Below are positions 1-8,116 of a DNA stretch of 64,000 nucleotides, piece after piece (position 1 is the stretch's first letter; each line of letters starts with the position of its first letter). The stretch spans positions 62,001-126,000 of IMG/VR virus record IMGVR_UViG_3300050821_009835, one strand, 5' to 3'. Position numbers and translations under genes: made by a program. Source of the DNA: a virus. The notes under the pieces were generated by a model. That model saw nothing but the letters and a program-made list of their open reading frames with translations. It was not told where the DNA came from and ran no database searches.

Positions 1-447
1 CCTCAAGATATCCAACCCGCTGATTTTTGGGAGGGACTTCTCTATCGCTTTCATCCGGATGTTATTCATCGTAAGTTAACGGATGTTTTGCGCTATCGAG
101 ATGGCATTGCTAAACCAGGCCCGTACTTCATCACTTCCATTAGTTCGCAAGGGAAGGAAGTTCAAAAATTGCTACAATTGTCTCCACTATTTTCTTATGA
201 AGAAATTGAAGAGCCTGTTAGTGAAGGAATCAAGCGGCGACTAAGGCGTAGCATGGCTCAAAAAACCATCTTAAACAAAATCACACGCCAACGTAAGAAT
301 TTAGGCAAGCCTCCACTGCCTGCCGAAGATATCTTGGCAGAGATTAAGTCACTCTATCGTGACGGTAAGGGCATCACTATTAAACACCAGATCTGTTTGG
401 TGGGTCCTGTTGCTTATGACTTCGTTGCCGCTAAGGTTGCAGTGTAG
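1..447 (+). CDS. Hypothetical protein, 5' end outside the window
   Basis: The reading frame is open from the first base of the window (it starts P-Q-D-I-Q-P) to a TAG at 445-447, so the gene begins upstream; a TTG at 88 is unlikely to be the real start. The visible 148 residues are basic in the middle (an R/K-rich stretch around GIKRRLRRSMAQK) and end in a hydrophobic VAYDFVAAKVAV tail. I do not recognise the family. The next gene starts two bases after the stop, which suggests one transcript running into the HAD phosphatase gene. Confidence 0.7.
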   Translation, partial: PQDIQPADFWEGLLYRFHPDVIHRKLTDVLRYRDGIAKPGPYFITSISSQGKEVQKLLQLSPLFSYEEIEEPVSEGIKRRLRRSMAQKTILNKITRQRKNLGKPPLPAEDILAEIKSLYRDGKGITIKHQICLVGPVAYDFVAAKVAV

Positions 448-448
448 T

Positions 449-1378
449 ATGGCTCTATTTATTGAGAAACCTGTTGCTTGCGTGTTTGACTGGGATAAGA
501 CATTAAGCCCAACCTATCAACAACGTCCCCTCTTCAAGGAATACGGCGTTGATGAAAAGACGTTTTGGGAGCTAACGCATACTCGCACTCGCGCTCACCA
601 ACATTATACTCAGAATCGCTGCTTCGTTGAGCATGAATATCTAAATACCATCCTCGATTACACCCGACGCGGCGTCTTCAAAGGATTGAATAACGCCAAG
701 TTAGAAGAGCTGGGTAAGACCATAGAGGTCTACCCTGGCGTAGAAGACTTTTTTCGTAAGTTGAAGGAAGAAGGTGCCGAACTTTATGTTGTTAGTGGCG
801 GGATTCGCTCCATGCTCAAGGGCATTCCATTTGTCAAAGAAACTGTAACCGAGATTTACGCAGCTGACTTCGCTGACTATGAATTGGACGATTTGGGAAA
901 GAAGATTCCGAAAGAGACAATTCAGTCTATTGTCGTCTCTGTTATTCCCACTGATAAGACTCGCATCATGAACGAGATTTCTAAAGGCTGCGCCCACGGA
1001 AATTTCGATACCAATGCTACTCTTGTTCAAGAGCGACGTCGCATTCCATTTAAACGCATGATCTACATTGGCGACGGAGTATCAGATATCCATGCATTTG
1101 AAACCGTTCGGCGCGACGGGGGATTTGCTGTTGCTGTGTATAATCCTAATGAACCGCAATTTGATCAAGCAGAAATGCTTCGTAGCAATGGTTGGGTAGA
1201 CCTGATTGCTACTGCCGACTTTCGGCCTGGTGCCAGTGCTCACGATTGGGTGCTTCAAAAGGTTCGTCGTATCCGGGATGGTATCAAGAAAGAAGAAATC
1301 GCGGTTAGAGAAGCTGAATTGGAACAGGTTCGGAAAGTCGCGCCGAAATACATTCACGCCTGGTCTAAAGAAGATTAA
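449..1378 (+). CDS. HAD-superfamily phosphatase
   Basis: This 309-aa protein has the haloacid dehalogenase motifs in order: motif I FDWDKTLSP (nucleophile D14, acid D16), motif II VVSGG, and motif IV IGDGVSD, where the acidic pair binds Mg2+. Known members hydrolyse phosphomonoesters such as phosphoserine or nucleotides; the substrate here cannot be read from the sequence. I chose the ATG at 449 because the longer frame from 359 overlaps the preceding gene by about 90 bases and adds 30 residues unrelated to a HAD fold. The helical region between motifs I and II is long enough to be a C1-type cap. It stands at the head of a nucleotide-metabolism cluster, so a nucleotide or sugar phosphate substrate is a guess. 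Confidence 0.85.
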   Translation: MALFIEKPVACVFDWDKTLSPTYQQRPLFKEYGVDEKTFWELTHTRTRAHQHYTQNRCFVEHEYLNTILDYTRRGVFKGLNNAKLEELGKTIEVYPGVEDFFRKLKEEGAELYVVSGGIRSMLKGIPFVKETVTEIYAADFADYELDDLGKKIPKETIQSIVVSVIPTDKTRIMNEISKGCAHGNFDTNATLVQERRRIPFKRMIYIGDGVSDIHAFETVRRDGGFAVAVYNPNEPQFDQAEMLRSNGWVDLIATADFRPGASAHDWVLQKVRRIRDGIKKEEIAVREAELEQVRKVAPKYIHAWSKED

Positions 1379-1380
1379 TT

Positions 1381-1389
1381 GGAGGGAAC
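1381..1389 (+). promoter_or_regulatory. GGAGGGAAC extended ribosome binding site
   Basis: A strong Shine-Dalgarno core with a GAAC extension lies directly before the GTG start of the oxygenase gene. The same 9-mer precedes four other genes in the window. The spacing here (three bases from GGAGGG to GTG) is shorter than usual. Confidence 0.55.
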
Positions 1390-2193
1390 GTGTCGCTATA
1401 TCGTTTGATTAAAGGATTTGTACCGCCTCAAGATTTGGAAGAGGTTATTGCTGAGACCTTTGTATTCAAGAAGGTATACTACACCCCAGAAAATCTTGAG
1501 CACCATATTGCCTATCTTTCGGACGACAAACCCCACCGCACTTCGCATGCTTACGCCGTCTCCTCTCATGTACCAGGACGTTATTTAAGTGCAGAACTTC
1601 CCTATATCAATTTACGCGATAGAGATGATTGGGAAAAATGGCACTTAACTCAACTTTATCGCAATGTTCGAAACGAAATGGGGCTCTGCGAAGACAATCG
1701 CATGCTCTTCAACGTGCAAGAGTATTACGGCGGGTCCGAACATGTACCAATGCATTGTGACGGTGAACTGTTAGAGTTTGATGTCCGCGAAAACGGGTCC
1801 TTGGATATCAAGCGTAGCATCCGACCGGATCTCGTGGCTGTGCTCACGCTGGTCAACGATACGGAGGCCGGGGGGACTCGCGTGCACCCGGTTGACGCGA
1901 TCGACAACTCTATCGTTATTCGCGCTGAAGCTGGAGACCTTCTGATCTTCGACAACGTGAACGCTTTCCACAGCGTCGACGCCTTGACCGGAACCGTGAA
2001 GCGCGACGATGGACTGCTCCGCATGACCATCGGTTGGCGCTCGTTGGGGGACCGCTGCCACTATATGGAGTACGATCGCGTGACCCCAATCAGTAAGGCA
2101 CAAGCTGAGTTGATGACCGAGAAGTGGTATGTGACCGAATGGCCCAAGCAGTGGGAGAAAATCCAAGCGGCAACGCAGAAAGCAGCATTCTAA
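1390..2193 (+). CDS. 2-oxoglutarate/Fe(II)-dependent oxygenase
   Basis: This 267-aa protein has the double-stranded beta-helix signature of Fe(II)/2OG dioxygenases: MHCDG supplies H122 and D124, FHSV supplies the distal H194, and the R in LLRMTIGW (about 211) would bind the 2OG carboxylate. The region before FHSV (AGDLLIFDN) is typical of the prolyl-hydroxylase-like group. Substrates in this family include proteins and nucleobases; with a pyrimidine-modifying enzyme and dUTPase nearby, DNA or nucleotide modification is possible but unproven. The start is GTG at 1390 behind GGAGGGAAC. Its TAA overlaps the next ATG by one base, so translation is probably coupled. From about position 1800 to 2480 the sequence is visibly more GC-rich at third codon positions than its surroundings. 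Confidence 0.85.
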   Translation: MSLYRLIKGFVPPQDLEEVIAETFVFKKVYYTPENLEHHIAYLSDDKPHRTSHAYAVSSHVPGRYLSAELPYINLRDRDDWEKWHLTQLYRNVRNEMGLCEDNRMLFNVQEYYGGSEHVPMHCDGELLEFDVRENGSLDIKRSIRPDLVAVLTLVNDTEAGGTRVHPVDAIDNSIVIRAEAGDLLIFDNVNAFHSVDALTGTVKRDDGLLRMTIGWRSLGDRCHYMEYDRVTPISKAQAELMTEKWYVTEWPKQWEKIQAATQKAAF

Positions 2194-2486
2194 TGAGGAA
2201 GATTACCTTCATCATCGCGCCAACCATCCCGAACTCCGAGCGCGAAGCACTTGAGAAGCACATTCTGGAGGCCGGGAACGATCCTGATTACACCGTCGTG
2301 ACCAACTACGAAGTCAAGGCCGTGGAACTTGGGGAGGATGAATTCCTTCTCGCGGCGGCGGACGGAATTCCTCTTGCTGAGGTCATGCTCCTGCGCAGCA
2401 AATTCGACGCAATCAAAGCGGGCGGCGTCCCTCCCGTCATCGTCGTGAATTACGAGATCGATCCTCTGATCATCGCCAGAGCCTAA
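2193..2486 (+). CDS. Hypothetical protein, 97 aa
   Basis: It starts MRKITFIIAP at an ATG overlapping the upstream stop (TAATG). The longer frame from 2124 would lie within the oxygenase gene. The protein is acidic and alternates short hydrophobic strands (KITFIIAP, VIVVNYEID) with helical stretches, suggesting a small alpha/beta fold. I do not recognise a family. It is packed between the oxygenase gene and another small gene with no gap on either side, so it is almost certainly part of the same operon. Confidence 0.7.
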   Translation: MRKITFIIAPTIPNSEREALEKHILEAGNDPDYTVVTNYEVKAVELGEDEFLLAAADGIPLAEVMLLRSKFDAIKAGGVPPVIVVNYEIDPLIIARA

Positions 2487-2741
2487 ATGGCAAAGTGGAT
2501 TGAATTCGAATTTGCCCCAACACCTCCCGGTCAAAAGACGCAGCGGTTCCTCGTCAAGACCAAGGATGGCGGCGAAATATTGGGCGAAGTAAAGTGGTTC
2601 GGTCGCTGGCGGAAGTATTGCTTCTTCCCGGCACCCGGTACTATCTTTGAAGAGGATTGCCTAGAAGACATTTCTGGATTCCTCAAACAAGTATCCTTTG
2701 AATACAAGCACAGATCGAAAATGAAAGCAGTAACTGCATGA
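2487..2741 (+). CDS. Hypothetical protein, 84 aa
   Basis: The ATG follows the preceding TAA directly and the TGA overlaps the ATG of the thymidylate synthase-family gene (ATGA), so this gene is coupled on both sides. The protein has an aromatic, basic centre (GEVKWFGRWRKYCFFPAP) seen in small phage proteins of unknown function, followed by an acidic helix. I cannot assign a function. Its fixed place before the pyrimidine enzyme may reflect a shared operon rather than a shared job. Confidence 0.7.
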   Translation: MAKWIEFEFAPTPPGQKTQRFLVKTKDGGEILGEVKWFGRWRKYCFFPAPGTIFEEDCLEDISGFLKQVSFEYKHRSKMKAVTA

Positions 2742-3577
2742 ATTACAATGAACGTGACCTCTGGCGTCAAATCTTTATTGATGTCAAAAAGGACGGTAAG
2801 ATTGTCGCTCCGCGTGATAGAGAGATTATAGAGGTTGAAAACTATCACTACGAGCTTCCGCCGTTTGTTCGTTTCTGCACCCTGGTCCCACGTGATTTGA
2901 AATTCGACTATATCCGCGCTGAAACCAACTGGATGCTCCGGGGCGACCCCTATGATCTCAGTATTGGGCAGGCGAGCAACATCTGGCGTAACATCGTTGT
3001 TGACGGCAAACTGAACAGCAATTACGGATATGCTTGGTACACCAAATTTGGTTTCGATTTTGTCGTTGAGCAATTGATTCAAGACAAGGATTCCAGGCGG
3101 GCTAGTACGGTAATTGTGGAACGGGAGCATCTGGACTTACGCCAGAAAGATGTACCTTGCACTGCTTACATCAACTTCCGCATCCGGGAAGACAAACTGA
3201 ACATGAGCGTTCATATGCGCTCTCAGGATGCAGTTTACGGGATGGGGAATGACGCTCCAGCCTTTAGTTTTCTACAAGAGATGGTATTTGTTCTGCTTCG
3301 TGATAAATATTATCCCGATCTCCAAATGGGGACCTATCATCACACATCTGACAGTTTCCACATCTACACTCGTCATTATGAAATGCTGGATCAACTTGTT
3401 GCAGAGGATGTAGCATTCACGTCCACGCCATTCCCTCGCATCCAAGATTCTCAAGAAGTCGATTATCTGCTTTCCAAGAATATCGGACGGCAAACGCTTA
3501 CGGGTACCCCTCCTCTTATTCAGTCAAATTTTAAGTTTGCTAAGTGGTTGGAAACAGGAGAGATAGGGATTTTGTAA
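2738..3577 (+). CDS. Thymidylate synthase-family enzyme, possibly a dCMP hydroxymethylase
   Basis: This 279-aa protein carries the family's landmarks: NSNYGYAW (93-100), the phosphate-binding DSRRA (118-122), the nucleophile cysteine in DVPCTAY (C141), RSQD (161-164) and HTSDSFHIY (202-210). Members transfer a one-carbon unit from methylene-tetrahydrofolate to C5 of dUMP or dCMP. In ungapped alignment of RSxDxxLGxPFN with the query RSQDAVYGMGND, the Asn that selects dUMP is replaced by Asp (D172). T4 dCMP hydroxymethylase also has Asp there and prefers dCMP. The reaction could therefore be hydroxymethylation of dCMP, but the alignment was done by eye. The neighbouring oxygenase and dUTPase fit nucleotide modification. 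The ATG overlaps the upstream stop. Confidence 0.85.
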   Translation: MNYNERDLWRQIFIDVKKDGKIVAPRDREIIEVENYHYELPPFVRFCTLVPRDLKFDYIRAETNWMLRGDPYDLSIGQASNIWRNIVVDGKLNSNYGYAWYTKFGFDFVVEQLIQDKDSRRASTVIVEREHLDLRQKDVPCTAYINFRIREDKLNMSVHMRSQDAVYGMGNDAPAFSFLQEMVFVLLRDKYYPDLQMGTYHHTSDSFHIYTRHYEMLDQLVAEDVAFTSTPFPRIQDSQEVDYLLSKNIGRQTLTGTPPLIQSNFKFAKWLETGEIGIL

Positions 3578-3621
3578 GGGTTTTTATTCCTTAAAATACT
3601 ACGACAACGGTATTGTTTCTT

Positions 3622-4092
3622 ATGAGGAAACTACTAGCGGTCGCAGTGTTTACTATCGTGTTTCTTTTAGGAACCATCGTCTCCGCTCAGGAAGTGGACG
3701 TAGGTAATCTTCACAAGCTTGCCTTAGCAATTTCTAAAGCAGAAGGGTTCGGGGTAAAAAACACAATCCCTACCCGCTATCACAATCCTGGTGATATTCG
3801 TACATGCCGTCCAGGTCTTCACTATCCTGGTCAAGTGGGGATCAGCCACCACTGCTATGTTATTTTTTGTAGCGACGCTGCTGGATTTTCTGCTTTGGAA
3901 TCCAACCTGCGTAAGATTGCAACTGGTAAATCTGTTTACTATGCACCAGACATAACCATCAATAAGATGGCGCGACTGTATGCCACTAATTGGCACACCT
4001 GGGCTAAAAACGTGGCCAAGAATCTCGACGTTCCTACCGATACTCGATTAGCGGATTTGTTACTAGTTTTCCCAGTGGATCTCGAAAAATAA
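3622..4092 (+). CDS. Exported lysozyme/transglycosylase-like protein
   Basis: The first 21 residues form a signal peptide: MRK, a long hydrophobic core, then VSA before Q-E. The mature part has the pattern ISKAEGFG, YHNPGDIRTC, then AGFSALESNL, which resembles phage muralytic or virion-associated proteins where an Asn-Pro-Gly-Asp loop follows a catalytic Glu. E in SKAEGF is the likely acid. A role in peptidoglycan cleavage after export is inferred, not shown. I chose the ATG at 3622 over the TTG at 3613 because it opens the signal peptide directly. The four cysteines would favour an oxidising compartment. Confidence 0.6.
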   Translation: MRKLLAVAVFTIVFLLGTIVSAQEVDVGNLHKLALAISKAEGFGVKNTIPTRYHNPGDIRTCRPGLHYPGQVGISHHCYVIFCSDAAGFSALESNLRKIATGKSVYYAPDITINKMARLYATNWHTWAKNVAKNLDVPTDTRLADLLLVFPVDLEK

Positions 4093-4126
4093 TGCCCATT
4101 TTTGCGACATTAGAGTATTGAAACTC

Positions 4127-5143
4127 ATGAGCACAATAACAAAGCCCTTCCGTGTTAGTTACTATAACCCATCCCATGTTGTTGACGGGCGAGCACTTCT
4201 TCTGTCCACTGTTGTGGACGCTACCAATGGCGATGAAGCCAAGAAGATTGTAGAAAGCGGCAATACTGCCAAAGCGGTTAAAGCATACCCGTTCTATCGG
4301 ACCTTGAAGCAACCAACACGTAAAACATGGTATATTGTGTCCGGCCCGGACTCACAAGCAACCAAAGATGTCCTTAAGGATCTTACGGGTCAAATAAGCC
4401 ATGACAAACACGACCAATTGATGGATACCTTCACACCCAAGGAAACCACTGCCAGTTCACTTCAGCCTTTAAAGAGCGGCGTGAGATTTCCAGCTTCGTC
4501 TGTGAAGACCAGTGTCTCCCAAGCCAGTAGTCAGATTCCTGGCACTTACCGTTGGCATGGGTCAAAATATCTTGTCGATGGGCGTTGTACAAAACTGGAT
4601 CCTGACGGGCCACAATTGACTATTCAAGAACCCCAGGCTGTTGCTCAGGCTGATGGATATGCAGATCCAGGTTGCACAGTCCAGCCTTCGGTCAAACCTC
4701 CGATTCCTCTCTTTATTATTCAACAGTCGACGTTTCCGGAAACAGTAAACTTCGCAATCGATACGGCCCTTCGCTTAAATCGATCGGTGACGTTCCATTT
4801 TGAAAATCGTGAATTGATCGCATTTCCGGACGGAACTTACATAACTGTTGGGGATACTAGGTCGTATACTGTCACTCCAGAAGTGCCCTCAGAAAAAGCC
4901 TCTAACGAGCTTCAATCAGAAGAAAAGTGTAAGGATGAGGATTGTTGTCTTTGTTATCCTGAAAATGCAGAGAAAGCTAAAACTATTGAGCAGCCCACTG
5001 TTGATGAATCAGTTCCTTTGAAAAGTTTGTTCTCCACAGAGCCCCCGAAGGCGATTGGTTTTTGGTCGACTTGGGGATTAGCAATCGGCTTCGTTGGAAC
5101 TGTCTTCCTCATCCGATATCTGGTTCATCTACTTTCTCACTAG
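4127..5143 (+). CDS. Hypothetical protein with C-terminal membrane anchor
   Basis: This 338-aa protein starts MSTITKPFRV; the TTG at 4118 adds only three residues. The body is soluble and Ser/Thr/Pro-rich, with a Cys cluster near residue 270 (KCKDEDCCLCYPE) that could bind metal or form disulphides. The last 25 residues (WGLAIGFVGTVFLIRYLVHLL) form a single transmembrane helix with a short tail, so the protein is probably tail-anchored or C-terminally anchored. I do not recognise the family. It follows the exported lysozyme-like gene, so an envelope role is possible. Confidence 0.6.
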   Translation: MSTITKPFRVSYYNPSHVVDGRALLLSTVVDATNGDEAKKIVESGNTAKAVKAYPFYRTLKQPTRKTWYIVSGPDSQATKDVLKDLTGQISHDKHDQLMDTFTPKETTASSLQPLKSGVRFPASSVKTSVSQASSQIPGTYRWHGSKYLVDGRCTKLDPDGPQLTIQEPQAVAQADGYADPGCTVQPSVKPPIPLFIIQQSTFPETVNFAIDTALRLNRSVTFHFENRELIAFPDGTYITVGDTRSYTVTPEVPSEKASNELQSEEKCKDEDCCLCYPENAEKAKTIEQPTVDESVPLKSLFSTEPPKAIGFWSTWGLAIGFVGTVFLIRYLVHLLSH

Positions 5144-5214
5144 ATTAAATTCTCACATTCTGGAAACGGGTTCACGTTACAGTAATAAGCTGAGTCGCTA
5201 AAAAAGTTCTCATT

Positions 5215-5223
5215 GGAGGGAAC
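5215..5223 (+). promoter_or_regulatory. GGAGGGAAC extended ribosome binding site
   Basis: It lies eight bases (from the GGAGGG core) before the GTG start of the dUTPase gene. The 13-mer ATTGGAGGGAACG here is identical to the one before the oxygenase gene at 1378-1390. Confidence 0.6.
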
Positions 5224-5228
5224 GCTCA

Positions 5229-5726
5229 GTGGATAATCTTGTCAAATTCAAGCTCTTACACCCCAGTGCAACACTCCCTAAACGTGGTACAGATGGCTCC
5301 GGCGGGTTCGACTTCTTTGTCCCTGAAGATGGCGAATTAGCGCCCGGTGAAAAGAAACTTATATCCTCCGGGGTTGCTCACGATCTCCCACCTTCGATAT
5401 ATCTTCAGAGTTTGATTCCCGATGAATTCGGCAATTCCAGAAAAACTCATATTGAGGTTCGTATACAAGGTATTCTATTCGATCGCTCAGGGCTAGGATC
5501 AAAGAAGGGCATCCGACTTTCCTTCACAGGCCTAATCGACAACGACTATCGTGGAGAGATCAAGTTAAGTATGGAGAATGTCGGTAAAGAGCCCTTCTCT
5601 TGGAAATCCGGGGAGCGGCTTTGCCAAATTGGCTATGCGCTATTATACGCTGGTGATGCTGTGCATACTGACGCACTTGTAGAAACAGCACGTGGTGCAG
5701 GCGGATTCGGTAGTACAGGGAGATGA
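5229..5726 (+). CDS. dut: dUTP pyrophosphatase
   Basis: This 165-aa protein has all five trimeric dUTPase motifs: I (GSGGFDFF), II (DRSGLGSKKG), III (TGLIDNDYRGEIK), IV (GERLCQIGY) and the glycine-rich V (ARGAGGFGSTGR) at the C terminus. The enzyme hydrolyses dUTP to dUMP and PPi, keeping uracil out of phage DNA and feeding dUMP to pyrimidine synthesis. A roughly 20-residue insertion (PDEFGNSRKTHIEV) between the first strands and motif II is longer than in most bacterial enzymes. The GTG start at 5229 is set by the GGAGGGAAC site. The motif III aspartate and the motif V arginine are present, so it should be active. Confidence 0.93.
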   Translation: MDNLVKFKLLHPSATLPKRGTDGSGGFDFFVPEDGELAPGEKKLISSGVAHDLPPSIYLQSLIPDEFGNSRKTHIEVRIQGILFDRSGLGSKKGIRLSFTGLIDNDYRGEIKLSMENVGKEPFSWKSGERLCQIGYALLYAGDAVHTDALVETARGAGGFGSTGR

Positions 5727-5730
5727 CAAA

Positions 5731-6006
5731 ATGACGAGGTTACAAACTTTCATCCGTTGGTTGGATGGGTCATCCCCCAACAAAGATTTAGCACCAGAAA
5801 TAAATAAATCGCAGCGAGTTGCGAAAATCCAACTCACAAAATCACACCTCGAGATGCTTGTGAAAAAGAAGACTATTACTCTCAATTTACCCGACGTTCA
5901 GATCCAACTGACCCTATCTAAAGATAAGTCCCCCTCGTTTGATGATTTCAACCTGGATGATTTTAGTGATCTCAAATACATGTTCAGAGATTTCTTTAAG
6001 CGATGA
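5731..6006 (+). CDS. Hypothetical acidic protein, 91 aa
   Basis: It starts MTRLQTFIRW four bases after the dUTPase stop, with GGGAGA seven bases upstream; the longer frame from 5692 lies inside dut. The N-terminal half is amphipathic helix and the C terminus is very acidic and aromatic (FDDFNLDDFSDLKYMFRDFF). No family is recognised. Acidic aromatic tails of this kind are often protein interaction segments, for instance in DNA mimics or SSB-type proteins, but nothing here proves that. Confidence 0.65.
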   Translation: MTRLQTFIRWLDGSSPNKDLAPEINKSQRVAKIQLTKSHLEMLVKKKTITLNLPDVQIQLTLSKDKSPSFDDFNLDDFSDLKYMFRDFFKR

Positions 6007-6038
6007 ACTTCCAAATCCCTTTATAGCGAGGGACTTGC

Positions 6039-6629
6039 ATGCAATTCGTAGACATTCGTCCAGATGATCTGCTAAAATTACGGGATGGTTTGGATATTCT
6101 GGATAGAATCAGAGAAGATCCAGATGAACAGCGCAACATATTTTTATACGGCATTAGCACCGACACAGTGCTGTTAGATGCCGCTCGTGAAGCTGTTGCA
6201 AATGATGCTGATGATCCAGCAATTATGGAGGACAATATCACGTTAGGCGAAATTGCTGTGGCTATCCCTCTATCTGGAGATGTGATTTATGCTTTAACAG
6301 GTTCGGGAATGAAACTGGATCGAAGAGGTGAATTTGCTTATCGTAGTGGAGAAGGTGAAGGCGTCCGAACTCTATCTTTTCAATGGTCGAATGTTAAGCC
6401 TGTGGTGACTCTAAAAGACTTTAGTCAGACGGCTTTGGCAAATGACAGTGTTTGGCTTGATCGTTATCTAGCTCAACGAGGGACAAATGCTACTGTCGCA
6501 GTACAGAAAGAAGTTCAAAGAGCCACCCCGGCAACACCACCGCCCGGTGCAGTTGCACCAGCTGTAGCCCCACAGAAGAAACAAACATCTTTGCACATCA
6601 AGAGTATCGTGGAGGATTGGTTAGGGTGA
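6039..6629 (+). CDS. Hypothetical protein, 196 aa
   Basis: The ATG at 6039 is preceded by GCGAGGGA. The protein has an acidic first half, then a Pro/Ala-rich linker (PATPPPGAVAPAVAP) around residue 165, and a short C-terminal helix ending SIVEDWLG. That architecture, a domain plus flexible linker plus short terminal motif, is common in phage adaptor proteins. The family is not recognised. Its TGA overlaps the next GTG (GTGA). Confidence 0.65.
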   Translation: MQFVDIRPDDLLKLRDGLDILDRIREDPDEQRNIFLYGISTDTVLLDAAREAVANDADDPAIMEDNITLGEIAVAIPLSGDVIYALTGSGMKLDRRGEFAYRSGEGEGVRTLSFQWSNVKPVVTLKDFSQTALANDSVWLDRYLAQRGTNATVAVQKEVQRATPATPPPGAVAPAVAPQKKQTSLHIKSIVEDWLG

Positions 6630-6970
6630 ATAGCACAACCAAACCTCTCGGGCAACGAATTGCTCCTCCGTTGGATGCACCTCCATGTATTTCTACTAAA
6701 CCAGGTTACATGAAAGTCCGACTCTTCTTTCTAACCTCGGAGCCCAAACATATACGAAGTCAGATGCTTAAAAGCGGTTGTGGTGCCAAACCGCCTTTTA
6801 TTGAAGATGTTTGTATTTTGATGCAACGCATGAAAGTATTTCCAAATCTTGAATATTACAGCAATCCGCTATTCCGGCTTCAACTAGCCGGGGTTGTTTC
6901 CTCCACTGCTAAACTCACGGGGTATACCATCCTCGATGGGGATGATGATACCCTTTCCTATGTTGTCTAG
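6626..6970 (+). CDS. Hypothetical protein, 114 aa
   Basis: I place the start at the GTG at 6626, which overlaps the upstream TGA, giving MNSTTKPLGQ; a TTG at 6617 is the only longer choice. The protein has a mixed alpha/beta appearance with no motif I can name. The 160 bases after it (6971-7132) contain no convincing gene; they are AT-rich and may hold a promoter for the next gene. Confidence 0.55.
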   Translation: MNSTTKPLGQRIAPPLDAPPCISTKPGYMKVRLFFLTSEPKHIRSQMLKSGCGAKPPFIEDVCILMQRMKVFPNLEYYSNPLFRLQLAGVVSSTAKLTGYTILDGDDDTLSYVV

Positions 6971-7132
6971 CTGATTTTCCTTAGACCCCGTAGACTCTAG
7001 ACATAAGAGGTTACGGCACCTATTGCTTTGACGCAAAAAGCATGTTGTTCGAGAGAACGACAATGACCTCCAATTTTCTATGAATCAGTCTTGTTTGCAC
7101 AAACTAATTAACAGCGGCATGGGAAGAAATAA

Positions 7133-7567
7133 GTGAACACAAAACAAGCTGTTGACGCCCTCCTCGCTCAAGTCACCAAACGATTCCCGCATGATCGATT
7201 TGTCCCTGGTGTCTTAATTGCTCAGCTCCCTGCACACCGCAATGACAAAAATCGTCGTGTAATGGACGGCACTAACAAGAAATACAAAATCCCAGCGGGG
7301 CGGCCCTGCGTCTATGGCTGTATTAAACGATTTCACGGTGCTGCGGAAGAGATTGTCCTATCCTACAAGGGTCACTCGGTTTATCAAGTAGCAATGGGCT
7401 TGAGCAAGGAATTGAAGACATTGAAGCTCAAGGAAGAAGTGGCCTCCGAAGCCAACAACTGGAATCCGGCTGGAACTAGTGCGACCTATTGTAAATTCTG
7501 TGGACGTGATACAAACTTCTGTAAACAATATCCTTGCTGGTCATCAGGACGCCCTCGGCCTAAATGA
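7133..7567 (+). CDS. Hypothetical protein with C-terminal cysteine knuckle
   Basis: This 144-aa basic protein starts at GTG 7133 behind GGGAAGAA. The C terminus holds CKFCG...CKQYPC, four cysteines spaced like a small zinc site. The middle is rich in Lys and has a GRPCVYGCIKR segment with two more cysteines. A nucleic-acid-binding role is plausible from charge and zinc knuckle, but the family is not recognised. The TGA overlaps the ATG of a 32-residue membrane miniprotein. Confidence 0.65.
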   Translation: MNTKQAVDALLAQVTKRFPHDRFVPGVLIAQLPAHRNDKNRRVMDGTNKKYKIPAGRPCVYGCIKRFHGAAEEIVLSYKGHSVYQVAMGLSKELKTLKLKEEVASEANNWNPAGTSATYCKFCGRDTNFCKQYPCWSSGRPRPK

Positions 7568-7662
7568 CAAACACACAATTTATCGAAGTACTGCTTTGGT
7601 TGTTTGTGATTGGCAATACTACTATGGTTCTTGGGTTTGTACTTCGAGGCTTCGATGTTTAA
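7564..7662 (+). CDS. 32-aa membrane miniprotein
   Basis: The ATG at 7564 overlaps the upstream TGA (ATGA) and the frame runs MTNTQFIEVLLWLFVI... to a TAA at 7660-7662. Residues 6-28 form one hydrophobic helix. The next gene's ATG (7655) lies inside its last codons, so three genes are chained by overlaps. Such chaining, together with the hydrophobic composition, supports a real gene despite its size. Function unknown. Confidence 0.5.
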   Translation: MTNTQFIEVLLWLFVIGNTTMVLGFVLRGFDV

Positions 7663-8068
7663 TCTTATTTTGTTGCTATTCCCTACATTACTGATTGCTA
7701 CGACGGCGATGTTCATTTTTCGAGGCAAAATCACCATTCTCGAATTTATTAAAGAAGCGAACCCAAATTTATCGCCAGATCTGGCCAAAAAAGTCATGGA
7801 ACAGGTTGAAACGTTCCACTCTACTTTTAGTGCTTCACAAACTCAAATGATCGCTAAGAAACAGGCATATGGGCGATTTCTTAAGACTAACACTGATTCG
7901 CGTATCTACAATGCACTTGGTGCAGTCTTAGGAGCATCCTATCCTCGTATCCATTGCGGCATCCCCGATGGGTCAACAGACGATTACCAAATCCTGACGT
8001 CAGATAAAACTGAAACAGATTTTGCTAAGCATAAAGCTGATGTGTTGCAAATTCATCCGCTAAAATAA
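7655..8068 (+). CDS. N-terminally anchored membrane protein
   Basis: This 137-aa protein starts MFNLILLLFP at the ATG overlapping the miniprotein's end. The first 20 residues form a transmembrane helix, followed by helices (EFIKEANPNLSPDLAKKVMEQVETF) and a cytoplasmic or periplasmic domain of unknown type. A TTG at 7610 would lengthen it by 15 residues but overlaps the miniprotein. It lies just upstream of the ABC/OmpA cassette and may belong to it. Confidence 0.6.
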   Translation: MFNLILLLFPTLLIATTAMFIFRGKITILEFIKEANPNLSPDLAKKVMEQVETFHSTFSASQTQMIAKKQAYGRFLKTNTDSRIYNALGAVLGASYPRIHCGIPDGSTDDYQILTSDKTETDFAKHKADVLQIHPLK

Positions 8069-8091
8069 TCACAGTCTTATTGGGAAAACAC

Positions 8092-8098
8092 GTATTAC
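8092..8098 (+). promoter_or_regulatory. GTATTAC element before the envelope cassette
   Basis: The 7-mer lies in the 48-bp gap after the previous gene, 19 bases before the ATG at 8117. The same 7-mer is found in three other intergenic gaps on this strand. It is a candidate phage promoter element only. Confidence 0.3.
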
Positions 8099-8116
8099 AT
8101 ACAAGGAGGAGCTACA

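Noticed and set aside
359-448. Longer start of the HAD phosphatase
   Set aside because: It would overlap the preceding gene by about 90 bases; the ATG at 449 directly precedes the conserved first strand and motif I.
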